Shown here: piece after piece, positions 9,487 to 18,692 of the stretch
Layout: each line of letters opens with the position of its first letter
Numbering within the stretch: position 1 is the first letter of the stretch
NCBI RefSeq assembly: GCF_020268605.1
Contig: NZ_CP084222.1
Coordinates: forward strand, 2,542,001-2,606,000
From: Arsenophonus apicola
Lineage (GTDB): Bacteria > Pseudomonadota > Gammaproteobacteria > Enterobacterales > Enterobacteriaceae
Reading direction: 5' to 3'
DNA: 64,000 nucleotides
The notes under the pieces: model-generated
The model's input: only the letters and a program-made list of their open reading frames with translations
The model's database searches: none
Told to the model about the DNA's origin: nothing
Made by a program: the position numbers and the translations under genes

Positions 9487-11043
9487 ATGAGCAATAATAT
9501 TATTATCTTTGATACAACATTACGTGATGGCGAACAAGCTTTACAAGCAAGTTTAAGCATCAAAGAAAAACTACAAATTGCTTATGCTCTGGAACGTTTA
9601 GGCGTTGATGTTATTGAGGCTGGCTTTCCTGTCTCTTCACCAGGAGATTTTAAATCTGTTCAAGCCATCGCCAAAGAAATTAAAAATAGCCGTATATGTG
9701 GTTTGGCACGTTGTGTTGATAACGACATTGATATTGCCGCTGAAGCATTAAAAGTTGCTAATAGTTTCCGGTTACATCTTTTTTTAGCAACGTCGTCATT
9801 GCATATTGAACATAAATTAAAGCGTTCTTTTAATGATATTTTAGCCCTCGCTAACCACTCAATTAAGCATGCCAAGCGCTATACAGATGATATAGAATTT
9901 TCCTGTGAAGATGCCGGCCGCACTGATGCTGATGATTTATGCCGGATCGTGGAAATGGCGATCGATGCAGGTGCCACAACGATTAATATCCCTGATACTG
10001 TTGGTTATACTATCCCTTGTCAATTTGGCAATATTATTAAAGATCTTTTTAATCGGGTACCAAACATCGATAAAGCCATTATTTCTGTCCACTGTCATGA
10101 TGATTTAGGTATGTCGGTAGCCAATTCTCTCACTGCAATTCAAGCCGGAGCTCGACAAGTAGAAGGAACGATTAATGGTTTAGGAGAACGCGCTGGCAAC
10201 TGTGCCTTAGAAGAAATTATTATGGCAATTAAAGTGCGCCAAAAAACGTTAGCCGTCACGACAAACATTAATCATAAAGAAATTTATCGTACCAGCCAAT
10301 TAGTCAGCAAGTTATGCAATGCCCCTATTCCTGCTAATAAAGCGATCGTCGGCAGTAATGCTTTTTCACATTCTTCAGGTATCCATCAAGATGGTGTACT
10401 TAAGAATCGAGAAACTTACGAAATTATGACACCAGCAGCAATTGGTTTAAAAGAGACACAATTAAATCTGACGTCTCGTTCAGGCCGAGCTGCGGTAATG
10501 CATCGCATGACCGAAATGGGATATCAAGATACAGATTACAATTTAGAACAGTTATATGCAGCATTTTTGCGCTTAGCAGATAAAAAAGGTCAGATCTTCG
10601 ACTATGACTTGGAAGCTTTAGCTTTTATTAATCAACAACAACAAGAGCCTGAATTTTTCCGTTTAGCCTATTTTAGTATCCAATCAGGCTCAAATCTGGT
10701 TGCCACTGCCACGATAAAAATAATCTGTGGAGATCAGGAAAAATCTGACGCAGCAACAGGCAATGGCCCAGTTGATGCGATTTATCAGGCAATTAATAAA
10801 ATAGCAAATTATTCTATTCAACTAATTTCCTACCAGTTATCCGCTAAAGGTCAAGGTAATGAAGCGTTAGGTCAAGTTGATATCGTGGCTGAATGTTTTG
10901 GCCGACGTTTTCATGGTATCGGATTAGAAACCGATATTATTGGATCATCCGCCATGGCAATGATCCACGTGTTAAATAATATCTGGCGAGCAGAATTAGT
11001 CAAAAAACAAAAAAATCACTGCAATACAGAGGTAACTCAATAA
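9487..11043 (+). CDS. leuA: LeuA, 2-isopropylmalate synthase
   Basis: 518 residues from ATG 9487, giving MSNNIIIFDTTLRDGEQALQ, which aligns with the start of E. coli LeuA (523 residues). The in-frame ATG at 9397 lies in the attenuator T-run and is rejected. The DTTLRDGEQ catalytic motif, the SVHCHDD metal-binding stretch and the C-terminal leucine-feedback domain (GNGPVDAIYQAI) are present. It condenses acetyl-CoA with 2-oxoisovalerate, the first committed step of leucine synthesis. First gene of leuABCD, under attenuation. Confidence 0.97.
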   Translation: MSNNIIIFDTTLRDGEQALQASLSIKEKLQIAYALERLGVDVIEAGFPVSSPGDFKSVQAIAKEIKNSRICGLARCVDNDIDIAAEALKVANSFRLHLFLATSSLHIEHKLKRSFNDILALANHSIKHAKRYTDDIEFSCEDAGRTDADDLCRIVEMAIDAGATTINIPDTVGYTIPCQFGNIIKDLFNRVPNIDKAIISVHCHDDLGMSVANSLTAIQAGARQVEGTINGLGERAGNCALEEIIMAIKVRQKTLAVTTNINHKEIYRTSQLVSKLCNAPIPANKAIVGSNAFSHSSGIHQDGVLKNRETYEIMTPAAIGLKETQLNLTSRSGRAAVMHRMTEMGYQDTDYNLEQLYAAFLRLADKKGQIFDYDLEALAFINQQQQEPEFFRLAYFSIQSGSNLVATATIKIICGDQEKSDAATGNGPVDAIYQAINKIANYSIQLISYQLSAKGQGNEALGQVDIVAECFGRRFHGIGLETDIIGSSAMAMIHVLNNIWRAELVKKQKNHCNTEVTQ

Positions 11044-11044
11044 A

Positions 11045-12136
11045 ATGGCTAGTAATTATAATGTTGCTGTTTTACCAGGTGATGGTATTGGCCCGGAAGT
11101 TATGGCACAAGCCTATAAGGTGTTAGCTGCTATCGGCCAACAGTTTAATTTGGCTATCGTAACCCATGAATATGATGTTGGTGGAATTGCTATTGACCAC
11201 TATGGCCAACCATTGCCAGCTGAAACACTTTCAGGTTGCCAACAAGCAGATGCAATACTCTTTGGTTCAGTCGGTGGACCGCAATGGGAACACCTGCCTC
11301 CTGATAGTCAGCCTGAACGCGGTGCATTGTTACCCTTACGTAAGCATTTTCAGTTATTTAGTAATCTACGACCGGCCCGTCTTTATCCTAGTTTAAATAA
11401 CTTTTGTCCATTACGGGCAGACACTGCAGCGAATGGTTTTGATATTCTTTGTGTGCGTGAATTAACAGGAGGGATCTATTTCGGTCAACCTAAAGGACGT
11501 GTCGGATCAGGTATTGATGAAAAAGCCTTTGATACCGAAATTTATCATCGCTATGAAATTGAACGCATTGCGCATATCGCTTTTCAGGCGGCTCGTAAGC
11601 GAAGCTATAAAGTAACATCAATAGACAAAGCTAATGTATTGCAAAGTTCGATTTTGTGGCGAGAGGTGGTTAATGATATTGCCACAATTTACCCCGATGT
11701 CGAAATCAACCACATGTATATCGACAATGCCACTATGCAGTTGATCAAAGATCCGGCGCAATTTGATGTTATGCTCTGCTCAAATATTTTTGGCGATATT
11801 ATTTCCGATGAATGTGCAATGATTACCGGTTCAATGGGAATGTTACCTTCTGCCAGTTTAAATCAACAAAATTTTGGCTTATACGAACCAGCTGGCGGCT
11901 CAGCACCAGATATCGCCGGTAAAAATGTGGCTAATCCAATTGCGCAAATCTTATCAGTAGCGCTCATGCTGCGTTATAGCCTGCATCAACCACATATTGC
12001 CGATGCGATAGAAAATGCCGTCAATAAAACCTTATTACAAGGTTATCGAACTCAGGATTTGGCATTAGATCAGCAATTTGTCAGTACCGATGAAATGGGC
12101 AGTATTATTGCTAGCTATATTATGCAAGAGGCTTAG
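11045..12136 (+). CDS. leuB: LeuB, 3-isopropylmalate dehydrogenase
   Basis: 363 residues, the same length class as E. coli LeuB. The NAD-dependent beta-decarboxylating dehydrogenase signature (DNATMQLIKDPAQFDV then NIFGDIISDE) and the C-terminal GLYEPAGGSAPDIAGK are visible. It oxidises and decarboxylates 3-isopropylmalate to 2-oxoisocaproate. Only one base separates it from leuA, and three bases separate it from leuC, as in a tightly coupled operon. Confidence 0.97.
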   Translation: MASNYNVAVLPGDGIGPEVMAQAYKVLAAIGQQFNLAIVTHEYDVGGIAIDHYGQPLPAETLSGCQQADAILFGSVGGPQWEHLPPDSQPERGALLPLRKHFQLFSNLRPARLYPSLNNFCPLRADTAANGFDILCVRELTGGIYFGQPKGRVGSGIDEKAFDTEIYHRYEIERIAHIAFQAARKRSYKVTSIDKANVLQSSILWREVVNDIATIYPDVEINHMYIDNATMQLIKDPAQFDVMLCSNIFGDIISDECAMITGSMGMLPSASLNQQNFGLYEPAGGSAPDIAGKNVANPIAQILSVALMLRYSLHQPHIADAIENAVNKTLLQGYRTQDLALDQQFVSTDEMGSIIASYIMQEA

Positions 12137-12139
12137 ATT

Positions 12140-13555
12140 ATGGCGAGAACTTTATATCAAAAATTGTACGATGCACACATTGTCCATGCATCGGAAAATG
12201 AAACACCATTAATTTATATCGATCGCCACCTACTGCATGAAGTTACTTCTCCCCAAGCATTTGATGGTTTGAGGGCTCATAACCGTTCAGTCAGGCAACC
12301 CAATAAAACCTTTGCCACCATGGATCACAATGTCTCTACCCAAACTAAAGATATTAATGCAAGTGGTGAGATGGCTGGCATTCAAATGCAAACCTTGATA
12401 AAAAATTGTCAACAATTTGCTATCACACTTTACGATTTAGAACATCCTTTCCAAGGTATTGTCCACGTTATGGGGCCGGAACAAGGCATAACTTTACCCG
12501 GCATGACTATTGTTTGTGGTGATTCCCATACTGCAAACCATGGTGCATTTGGTGCATTAGCTTTTGGTATTGGTACATCGGAAGTTGAGCATGTCTTGGC
12601 TACCCAAACCTTGAAACAAGCTCGCGCTAAAACGATGAAAATTGAAGTTATCGGTGAATTAGCAAATGGCATCACAGCAAAGGATATGGTATTGGCAATG
12701 ATTGGCAAAATCGGTAGTGCCGGTGGTACGGGTTATGTTATTGAATTCTGCGGTAAGGCAATTGAAAACTTAACCATGGAAGGCCGAATGACTATCTGTA
12801 ATATGGCAATTGAAATGGGAGCTAAAGCGGGAATTATTGCACCTGATGATACAACATTTAATTATATTAAAGGCCGTCGATTTGCACCAACCGGAGAACA
12901 ATGGCAGCAAGCCGTTAACTATTGGAAAACTCTAAAGTCTGATCCGAATGCCAATTATGATGCCATTAAAATTATTGATGCAGCGGAAATTGCGCCTCAG
13001 GTTACTTGGGGTACCAATCCAGGGCAAGTGATTGCCATTGATGATGTTATACCTTTACCTAGTTCATTACCTGATGCGATTGAATGCGCATCCGCGGAAA
13101 AAGCATTGAATTATATGGGGTTACAAGCTGGCAGCAAATTGACTGACATTAAAATTGATAAAGTGTTTATCGGTTCTTGCACTAATTCACGTATTGAAGA
13201 TTTGCGTTCTGCTGCCGCTATTGCCAAAGGCAATAAAGTGGCCATTAATGTACAAGCTATTGTTGTTCCCGGTTCAGAGCCAGTAAAAGCACAAGCAGAG
13301 CACGAAGGTTTGGACAAAATATTTATCGATGCCGGATTTGAATGGCGTTTACCAGGTTGTTCAATGTGTCTGGCAATGAATAGTGATCGCCTTGCCCCTG
13401 GTGAACGTTGTGCCTCCACCAGTAACCGTAATTTTGAAGGGCGTCAGGGGCGTGGTGGTCGAACCCACTTAGTCAGTCCCGCTATGGCGGCAGCGGCCGC
13501 TATTTACGGCCATTTTGTCGATGTGCGTAAGATCAACAATGACCAAACAAAATAG
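12140..13555 (+). CDS. leuC: LeuC, isopropylmalate isomerase large subunit
   Basis: 471 residues (E. coli 466), aconitase superfamily. The 4Fe-4S cysteines are present in GSCTNSRIEDLR and in PGCSMCLAMN; TMDHNVST and CGDSHTANHGAFG are the substrate-binding segments. With LeuD it isomerises 2-isopropylmalate to 3-isopropylmalate. Intact; leuD follows after ten bases. Confidence 0.97.
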   Translation: MARTLYQKLYDAHIVHASENETPLIYIDRHLLHEVTSPQAFDGLRAHNRSVRQPNKTFATMDHNVSTQTKDINASGEMAGIQMQTLIKNCQQFAITLYDLEHPFQGIVHVMGPEQGITLPGMTIVCGDSHTANHGAFGALAFGIGTSEVEHVLATQTLKQARAKTMKIEVIGELANGITAKDMVLAMIGKIGSAGGTGYVIEFCGKAIENLTMEGRMTICNMAIEMGAKAGIIAPDDTTFNYIKGRRFAPTGEQWQQAVNYWKTLKSDPNANYDAIKIIDAAEIAPQVTWGTNPGQVIAIDDVIPLPSSLPDAIECASAEKALNYMGLQAGSKLTDIKIDKVFIGSCTNSRIEDLRSAAAIAKGNKVAINVQAIVVPGSEPVKAQAEHEGLDKIFIDAGFEWRLPGCSMCLAMNSDRLAPGERCASTSNRNFEGRQGRGGRTHLVSPAMAAAAAIYGHFVDVRKINNDQTK

Positions 13556-13565
13556 GAATTGGTAA

Positions 13566-14168
13566 ATGAAAAAATTTATCCAACATACTGGCTTAGTGGC
13601 GACTTTAGATATAGCCAATATTGATACTGATGTGATCATCCCAAAACAATTTTTACAAAAAGTCACTCGAGTCGGTTTTGGTCAACACCTTTTCCACGAT
13701 TGGCGTTTTCTGGATGATAACGGTCAACAACCTGATCCAGATTTTGTGCTTAACAAATCTCGTTATCAAGGCGCTACTATTTTATTAACTCGGGAAAATT
13801 TCGGATGTGGATCATCGCGCGAACATGCGCCTTGGGCATTAACAGATTATGGCTTTTGCGCCATTATTGCGCCGAGTTTTGCCGATATTTTCTATAACAA
13901 TGCCTTTAACAACCAATTATTACCCATTAAGTTAAATGAAACAGAAATTAATCAACTATTTAACTATGTTGAACACCATGAAGGTTGTCAATTCACTATT
14001 GATTTGACGACTCAAACGGTTATAACTGAGGATAAAACTTATTTTTTTACTATTGATAATTTTCATCGTTATTGCTTGATGAATGGTTTAGATAGTATTG
14101 GACTGACTTTACAACATGAAGCAGAAATTAGCCGCTATGAAGAGCAGCAACCACTATTTTTGCAATAA
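13566..14168 (+). CDS. leuD: LeuD, isopropylmalate isomerase small subunit
   Basis: 200 residues, matching E. coli LeuD (201). The swivel-domain motifs DTDVIIPKQFL near the N-terminus and ENFGCGSSREHAPWAL in the middle are conserved. It completes the LeuCD heterodimer. A terminator hairpin follows within 15 bases, closing the operon. Confidence 0.97.
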   Translation: MKKFIQHTGLVATLDIANIDTDVIIPKQFLQKVTRVGFGQHLFHDWRFLDDNGQQPDPDFVLNKSRYQGATILLTRENFGCGSSREHAPWALTDYGFCAIIAPSFADIFYNNAFNNQLLPIKLNETEINQLFNYVEHHEGCQFTIDLTTQTVITEDKTYFFTIDNFHRYCLMNGLDSIGLTLQHEAEISRYEEQQPLFLQ

Positions 14169-14181
14169 CCATTCACAATGA

Positions 14182-14223
14182 CAGGCTCGGCCTCTGTATG
14201 CTGGCAGAGCCTGGCAATTTTTT
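14182..14223 (+). terminator. leu operon terminator
   Basis: CAGGCTC (14182-14188) pairs with GAGCCTG (14207-14213), with an inner GCC/GGC pairing possible, followed by CAATTTTTTT. It ends leuABCD. Confidence 0.8.
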
Positions 14224-14343
14224 TATTTTAATTAATTTTAAGCTTAGAAAATGGCATATCATGCGATTAAATTGCATGACTAAATCTTACATTTCGTTTT
14301 ATTTACTAAAAAATAATTTAATTTATCTATTAATAATGAAAAA

Positions 14344-14711
14344 TTATCCACATAGAGAGCTATATTTATTAATTTATTCACCTTTTCTGTGGATATCCAT
14401 GTGATAAAAGCAAGAGTAAACAGGGTATAATTTCATGAATTTTTTAATCGATAGATATCTAAATATAAAATTAATAGTTTTTTTTCATAGAGATAAATGG
14501 ATTTAATCGATTAAATAGAGAGCAAACTAGCGCGGATAGCTCACAACCAAAACGGGATGAACAAAGATCCAACAATATCTATTTTATCCACATGATACGC
14601 TGTTTTGTTAAGCAAGCTAACTGGTCTTTTTAGCAAAAACCAGCCTGTCAAGACTGTAAATTAAACCAGTAGAGGCCTTTTATTAGAGTTATCCAGTAAA
14701 ATTGTGGATAA
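14344..14711. promoter_or_regulatory. Cluster of DnaA boxes upstream of mutH
   Basis: Three perfect high-affinity DnaA boxes: TTATCCACA at 14344 and 14584, and its complement TGTGGATAA at 14703. Two near matches accompany them: TGTGGATAT at 14388, and TTATCCAGT at about 14690, which forms an inverted repeat with the 14703 box. All lie within 370 bases that contain no gene and include an AT-rich stretch (about 14430-14520). GATC sites are few (two noticed). This could be a DnaA-titration locus like datA, a regulatory site or an origin; the flanking genes are not those of the enteric oriC. The rest of the 14224-14888 gap shows nothing else. Confidence 0.7.
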
Positions 14712-14888
14712 CTATAGCTAAGATCCTGTTTATTACCTCTTCGATTAAACTCCTAACAGAAAAAAAATTTGCCGACTTTAGATAAAATGATTTGATTATC
14801 AATGCATTGTTCTTATTTATTCGATCTATGTTAAAATTTTCACTGTGTGTACAAATTTAATTGTCCATTTTTTATACAGGTCTGATTT

Positions 14889-15578
14889 ATGCGATTTTCT
14901 CCCCAGCTTCCTGATGATGAACAAAGTTTACTTAATAAAGCTAAAAATCTCGCGGGCTATACAATGGCTGAACTGGCTTACCATGCAGGTATTGCTATCC
15001 CCCACGATCTTAGACGCGCCAAAGGTTGGGTAGGTCAGTTATTAGAATATTGTTTAGGTGCAAATGCCGGCAGCAAAGCAGAACAAGATTTTGCCCATCT
15101 TGGTATTGAACTTAAGACCATCCCTATTAACCGCTATGGGGAACCATTAGAAACAACCTTCGTTTGTGTGGCACCTTTAACCGGTAATAGTGGAGTGACC
15201 TGGCTTTCTAGCCATGTACGTCACAAGCTGTCACGGGTTTTATGGATACCAATTGAAGGTGAACGCCAAATCCCATTAGCAAAACGAAGAGTTGCTTCGC
15301 CACTATTGTGGAGTCCAAATTCAATTGAAGAGCAACTACTTAAAAAAGATTGGGAAGAGCTGATGGATATGATCGTGTTAGGTCAGGTGGAAAACATCAC
15401 CGCCCACCATGGCCAGGTTTTACAAATTCGTCCCAAAGCCGCTAACAATAAAGCATTAACAGCAGGGATAGGTAAATACGGGCAACCAATAATGACCCTA
15501 CCACGTGGATTTTATCTTAAGAAAAATTTTACTGCTCCAATACTAGCACGTCATTTTGAGCTGCCCACTCATAAATAA
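14889..15578 (+). CDS. mutH: MutH, GATC-specific mismatch repair endonuclease
   Basis: 229 residues, identical in length to E. coli MutH. The catalytic triad of the restriction-like fold is present: Asp67, then Glu74 and Lys76 in EQDFAHLGIELKT. APLTGNSGVTW, RRVGSPLLWSP-like and FYLKKNF segments are also conserved. MutH nicks the unmethylated strand at hemimethylated GATC after MutSL activation, so a Dam system is implied. The ATG at 14889 fits the E. coli start within a few residues. It is not next to its E. coli neighbours. Confidence 0.97.
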   Translation: MRFSPQLPDDEQSLLNKAKNLAGYTMAELAYHAGIAIPHDLRRAKGWVGQLLEYCLGANAGSKAEQDFAHLGIELKTIPINRYGEPLETTFVCVAPLTGNSGVTWLSSHVRHKLSRVLWIPIEGERQIPLAKRRVASPLLWSPNSIEEQLLKKDWEELMDMIVLGQVENITAHHGQVLQIRPKAANNKALTAGIGKYGQPIMTLPRGFYLKKNFTAPILARHFELPTHK

Positions 15579-15610
15579 TAACTTATCACTGCTAGCAGCC
15601 AAGTGTTATC

Positions 15611-16054
15611 TTATAAGGACAATTTACGATAATACTGCGCAATCTTACCACGGGTCTGTTCATAAGAAGCTCGGCGAATATTCTGCATTCCTTGCCAACG
15701 TTCATTGATCGGTACATGATAACCTTCATTTTTAGCAGCTTGAATAAATTCAGCAAGTGCCTCTGCTGAATCCAACACAGCTATCGTGTTATATTTCCCG
15801 ATTATTTTAGGCAAAAATAGCGTTACCGGAAAATTGTCTGTCAATTGCGATGACTCATTATTCACATCTGATCCATGATGAATAAGTTTATGCTGTTCAT
15901 CGCGATCTAAAGCACGATGAATATCATCGGCTAATTTCAGCAAACGATGGTTTGCAGTTCCTAATTTGGTATCATTACGTTCACTCGGTACCACGGTATC
16001 AAGCGTGCCATAATCACCAATATGAGGAGCGACTAATAATAAATCATAATCAGG
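15611..16054 (-). pseudogene. ExoY-like nucleotidyl cyclase effector, C-terminal part
   Basis: 147 codons of the 3' part of a gene whose 5' part lies at 17873-18478, beyond an IS. It starts PDYDLLLVAPHIG, matching the ADYDLFLVAP segment of Pseudomonas ExoY that carries the metal-binding aspartates, and contains TDNFPVTLFLPK, matching GDNFPATFYLP of ExoY. Joining the two parts gives about 349 residues, near ExoY (378). In ExoY the two halves form one catalytic site, so each alone should be inactive. A short in-frame extension into the IS gives an ATG, but translation is unlikely to matter. Confidence 0.85.
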
Positions 16055-16109
16055 GACAATTGACATCCTCCCCACCTTCACACTTCGTGACTCAGGAGGG
16101 GGATTCCCG

Positions 16110-17331
16110 TTAGTCGGAGACTATCTGATCGCTCAGAAGCCTGGTTCCTGCTGCTGACGGCATTACTGCACCGTTCACTTCACAGGCTAACACGGCATGT
16201 CCTGCCGCTAAAATGTTACGAGCTCCGTTGATATCTGCGTTCTCTGTATACCCGCACTCAAGGCACTCGAATCTACTTTGTGATTGACGATTTTCTTTCG
16301 CTGTATGACCACAACATGCACACCGTTGACTTGTATATGCCGGAGGCATAGCTAATACCTGACCACCGCGCCATAGCTGCTTGTACTCAAGCTGACGGCG
16401 CATTTCATACCAACCCTGATCCAGTATCGAACGGTTAAGTCCTGATTTTGCCCTGACATTCCGTCCGTGCTGCTCTTGTGTACCTTTTGCCGATTTCGAC
16501 ATGTTACTGACCTTTAAGTCCTCAATGACGATCATCGCGTGGTTTTGCTGATTTCACTGGTGACTTTGTGAAGGTAGTCTTTGCGGATATTGGTTATATG
16601 CGAGTGGAGACGTTGGATTTTTCGCTTCTGTTTTTTCCAGTTATTGCTGAATTTAACTTTACAGCTTAACTGACGCTGGAATTTCGCCAGCTTTTTTTGG
16701 TTGGTTTTAAAACTGTTTACAGGTTCAAACACTGTGCCGTCTGACAGCGTGGCGAGTCTGGTTACACCTGCATCCAAACCAATCATTGTTGCTGACGAAT
16801 GAGGCTGAATGTCCATTTCCAGTTCGACCTGAAACGATATATACCAGTGTCCCGCATGTTGGCTAACGGTTGCGTTTTAATCTTACCGTACAGCTTTTGC
16901 GACTGCCGGAACTTTACCCATACCAAACCTGACGGTAATCTCACTCTGCCATTATCGAGCTGACAATATTTATCAAAATTAACAAAACGAACTGAATCAC
17001 GCCCGTCATTTTTCCTTTTAAATACAGGAGCTTTTGCTGCCAGTTTTTTATCAAAGCAGCGTTTCCATGCCCCGTGCAGATCTTTGAGTTTCTGCTGAAG
17101 ATTATCCGTGTAGGCTTCTTGCAAAAGGAATGTTCCGGCTTTTTTTCCATTCTGTGAGCATCCGATTTAGTTCAAACGCTGACGGTAGTTTACCGCCGGA
17201 TTCAATAATGCGTTGCGTCTCTGCTAGCCCGTAATTCCAGATAAAACGAGCGCATCCGCACAACTGCCGCAAACGTTGCGACTGTTTTCGGTTGGTTCGA
17301 GTCTGAATTTGTAGGCTTTTAGAATTAGCAT
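16110..17331 (-). pseudogene. tnpB: TnpB, RNA-guided nuclease of the IS (frameshifted)
   Basis: TnpB-family protein split over several frames. RuvC-like residues remain: GLDAG, VIEDL and the final Asp in NADINGARN; the zinc ribbon CACC...CLEC is intact. One-base losses break it near 16530 (ISKNHAMIV frame expected), near 16815, in an A-run near 17144 and near 17287. The first two are shared with copy 2; the T4 run at 17287 is unique to this copy. One substitution gives MPPAY here against VPPAY in copy 2. TnpB cleaves DNA with an omega RNA guide and is not needed for transposition itself. This copy should be inactive. Confidence 0.88.
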
Positions 17332-17389
17332 TATTACTCAGTGTGTAGTAAATTATCTCACTATCTTACCGTATATCCGGTTAATTTCA

Positions 17390-17793
17390 ATGCAAAATAT
17401 AAAATCAACCGTTCAAGACATGCAGCGTTTCTTTTACATGTTCACCTTGTCTTTGTGACTAAGTACCGAAAGAAAGTACTCAGTGGCTTGCACTACAAAG
17501 CATTTCATCAGTATGCAGGTGAAGTGTGTCGCGACTTTGGGGCTGATTTAAAGGAAAGTAACGGAGAGTCCGATCACGTTCATATGCTGATCGAGTACCC
17601 GCCCACAGTGCAGTTGTCAGTACTAGTAAACTCGCTGAAAGCGGTAACGTCTCGTCGTCTGCGTAATGAGTTTCTAGACTTGCGTGGGGCTTACGGCAAG
17701 CCAGTGTTGTGGTCTCGATCATACTTTGCAGGTTCGTGCGGGGGAGCACCGCTGGAAGTTGTTAAGCAATACATTCAAAATCAGCGTGGCTGA
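17390..17793 (+). pseudogene. tnpA: TnpA, Y1 HUH transposase (5' frameshift)
   Basis: Same protein as the intact copy at 44354, but the run after ATGCA has four A rather than five, so the native ATG at 17390 reads out of frame. The body stays open from a GTG at 17341, which would give an altered 150-residue protein. The HUH motif in SDHVHMLIEYPP and the catalytic Tyr in VKQYIQNQ are intact. It may be weakly expressed from the upstream GTG; I treat it as probably defective. Confidence 0.75.
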
Positions 17794-17872
17794 TCATTCT
17801 TCGGGCTTTTCAAGCCCGACCAAGTCCCTCCCACCTTATGTCGGTGGGAGTACCCTTTGGAGGTTAAGATGG

Positions 17873-18478
17873 TTCGTGTATTTCCGGTTGACTCAAGACA
17901 TAAATAGGTTTCCCAGCTATTTCTATTCGATAGTAATTATTACTATTAGATTGATAAATAGCTTCAAATTGATATTCCTGTCCAGTTGGTGATCGCGCTA
18001 ACAAAACCATTTTGTCACCATGCGGTTGAGATAATTCGAGGCAAGTTAACTTGATCAATTCATTGATCCTGTCACGGGGTATAGTTAAAGGCACACTTAC
18101 TGCGTCGCCATTTTCTAGGTTTTTTCGGATCAAGGCATTATACTTTTTCACTCGCTCTGGCTGTCCGACAAGCTTGCTAAAATTTTGATCAACACAAATA
18201 AATCCGGCTTGTGGCCCCCAATCGGCGCTCTTTCCTTTGATGCTAAGCGGCTTAGTCGGATAACCGGCTTCTATTAAAGATGTCGCTAAGGGACTAATCG
18301 GTCTAATACCATAAATGAGATTTTTTTGAATGGCATAATTAGAAAGAGTTTTTAAATGTGTTGCTGGAATGCCAGTTATTGGCTGACTTACCTGATAACT
18401 AGCAGAATCAGCAGATTCGACTGCCATTTGTTGATGATAGGCAGTATTTAAGATTAAATTATTTGATATGCGATGCAT
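17873..18478 (-). pseudogene. ExoY-like nucleotidyl cyclase effector, N-terminal part
   Basis: 202 codons from ATG 18478 to the IS junction; the frame then stops inside the IS. The core GIRPISPLATSLIEAGYPTK, followed by SIKGKSADWGPQAGFICVDQ, matches ExoY and the anthrax edema factor catalytic domain. Lys76 and Lys83 correspond to ExoY Lys81 and Lys88, which bind the nucleotide. ExoY is a type III effector activated by host actin that makes cyclic nucleotides in host cells. The insertion falls between the two catalytic halves. No secretion chaperone gene is adjacent. Confidence 0.87.
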
Positions 18479-18644
18479 TTATACTTTACTTTTATTATAA
18501 AAGAGTAACGGTTTACCTATTTTATTACAAAAAATATAACCAAATAACTAAGTTTAATAAATAAAAAATAAATTTAGATTGATTGCATGACTTAAATAAT
18601 ATTGTTTCAATTTAACAGATAATTAGTTGACTTAAGCACAAACA

Positions 18645-18670
18645 AAAATGTGCCAAAAATGGCACATTTT
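18645..18670 (-). terminator. speB terminator
   Basis: Minus strand AAAATGTGCCA pairs with TGGCACATTTT around a four-T loop, then TGTTTG. It follows speB by about 20 bases. Confidence 0.8.
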
Positions 18671-18692
18671 GTTGTAAAATTATGTAGTTCAG

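Larger units (their letters stand above)
16055..17872. mobile_element. IS200/IS605-type element, copy 1
   Basis: 1818-base segment nearly identical to copy 2 at 43016-44839. It carries divergent tnpB (minus) and tnpA (plus) genes. The left end has a hairpin (CCTCCCC with GGAGGGG) and the right end another (CTCCCACC with GGTGGGAG), as expected for single-strand transposition; there are no terminal inverted repeats or target duplication. Limits were set by comparing the two copies: both begin GACAATTGAC and end AAGATGG. Removing the segment rejoins the ExoY-like gene in frame. The strip after the tnpB stop (16055-16109) would hold the omega RNA end. Homopolymer runs are shorter than in copy 2, making it the more degraded copy. 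Confidence 0.9.

Noticed and set aside
14198..14404. 68-codon frame after leuD
   Set aside because: It starts inside the leu terminator hairpin and overlaps DnaA boxes; no homology recognised.
14344..14711. oriC of the chromosome
   Set aside because: The DnaA boxes fit, but flanking genes, scarce GATC sites and lack of clear 13-mer unwinding repeats do not support calling the origin.
17480..17749. 89-codon frame opposite tnpA, present in both IS copies
   Set aside because: Shadow of tnpA on the other strand; its conservation follows from the IS identity.
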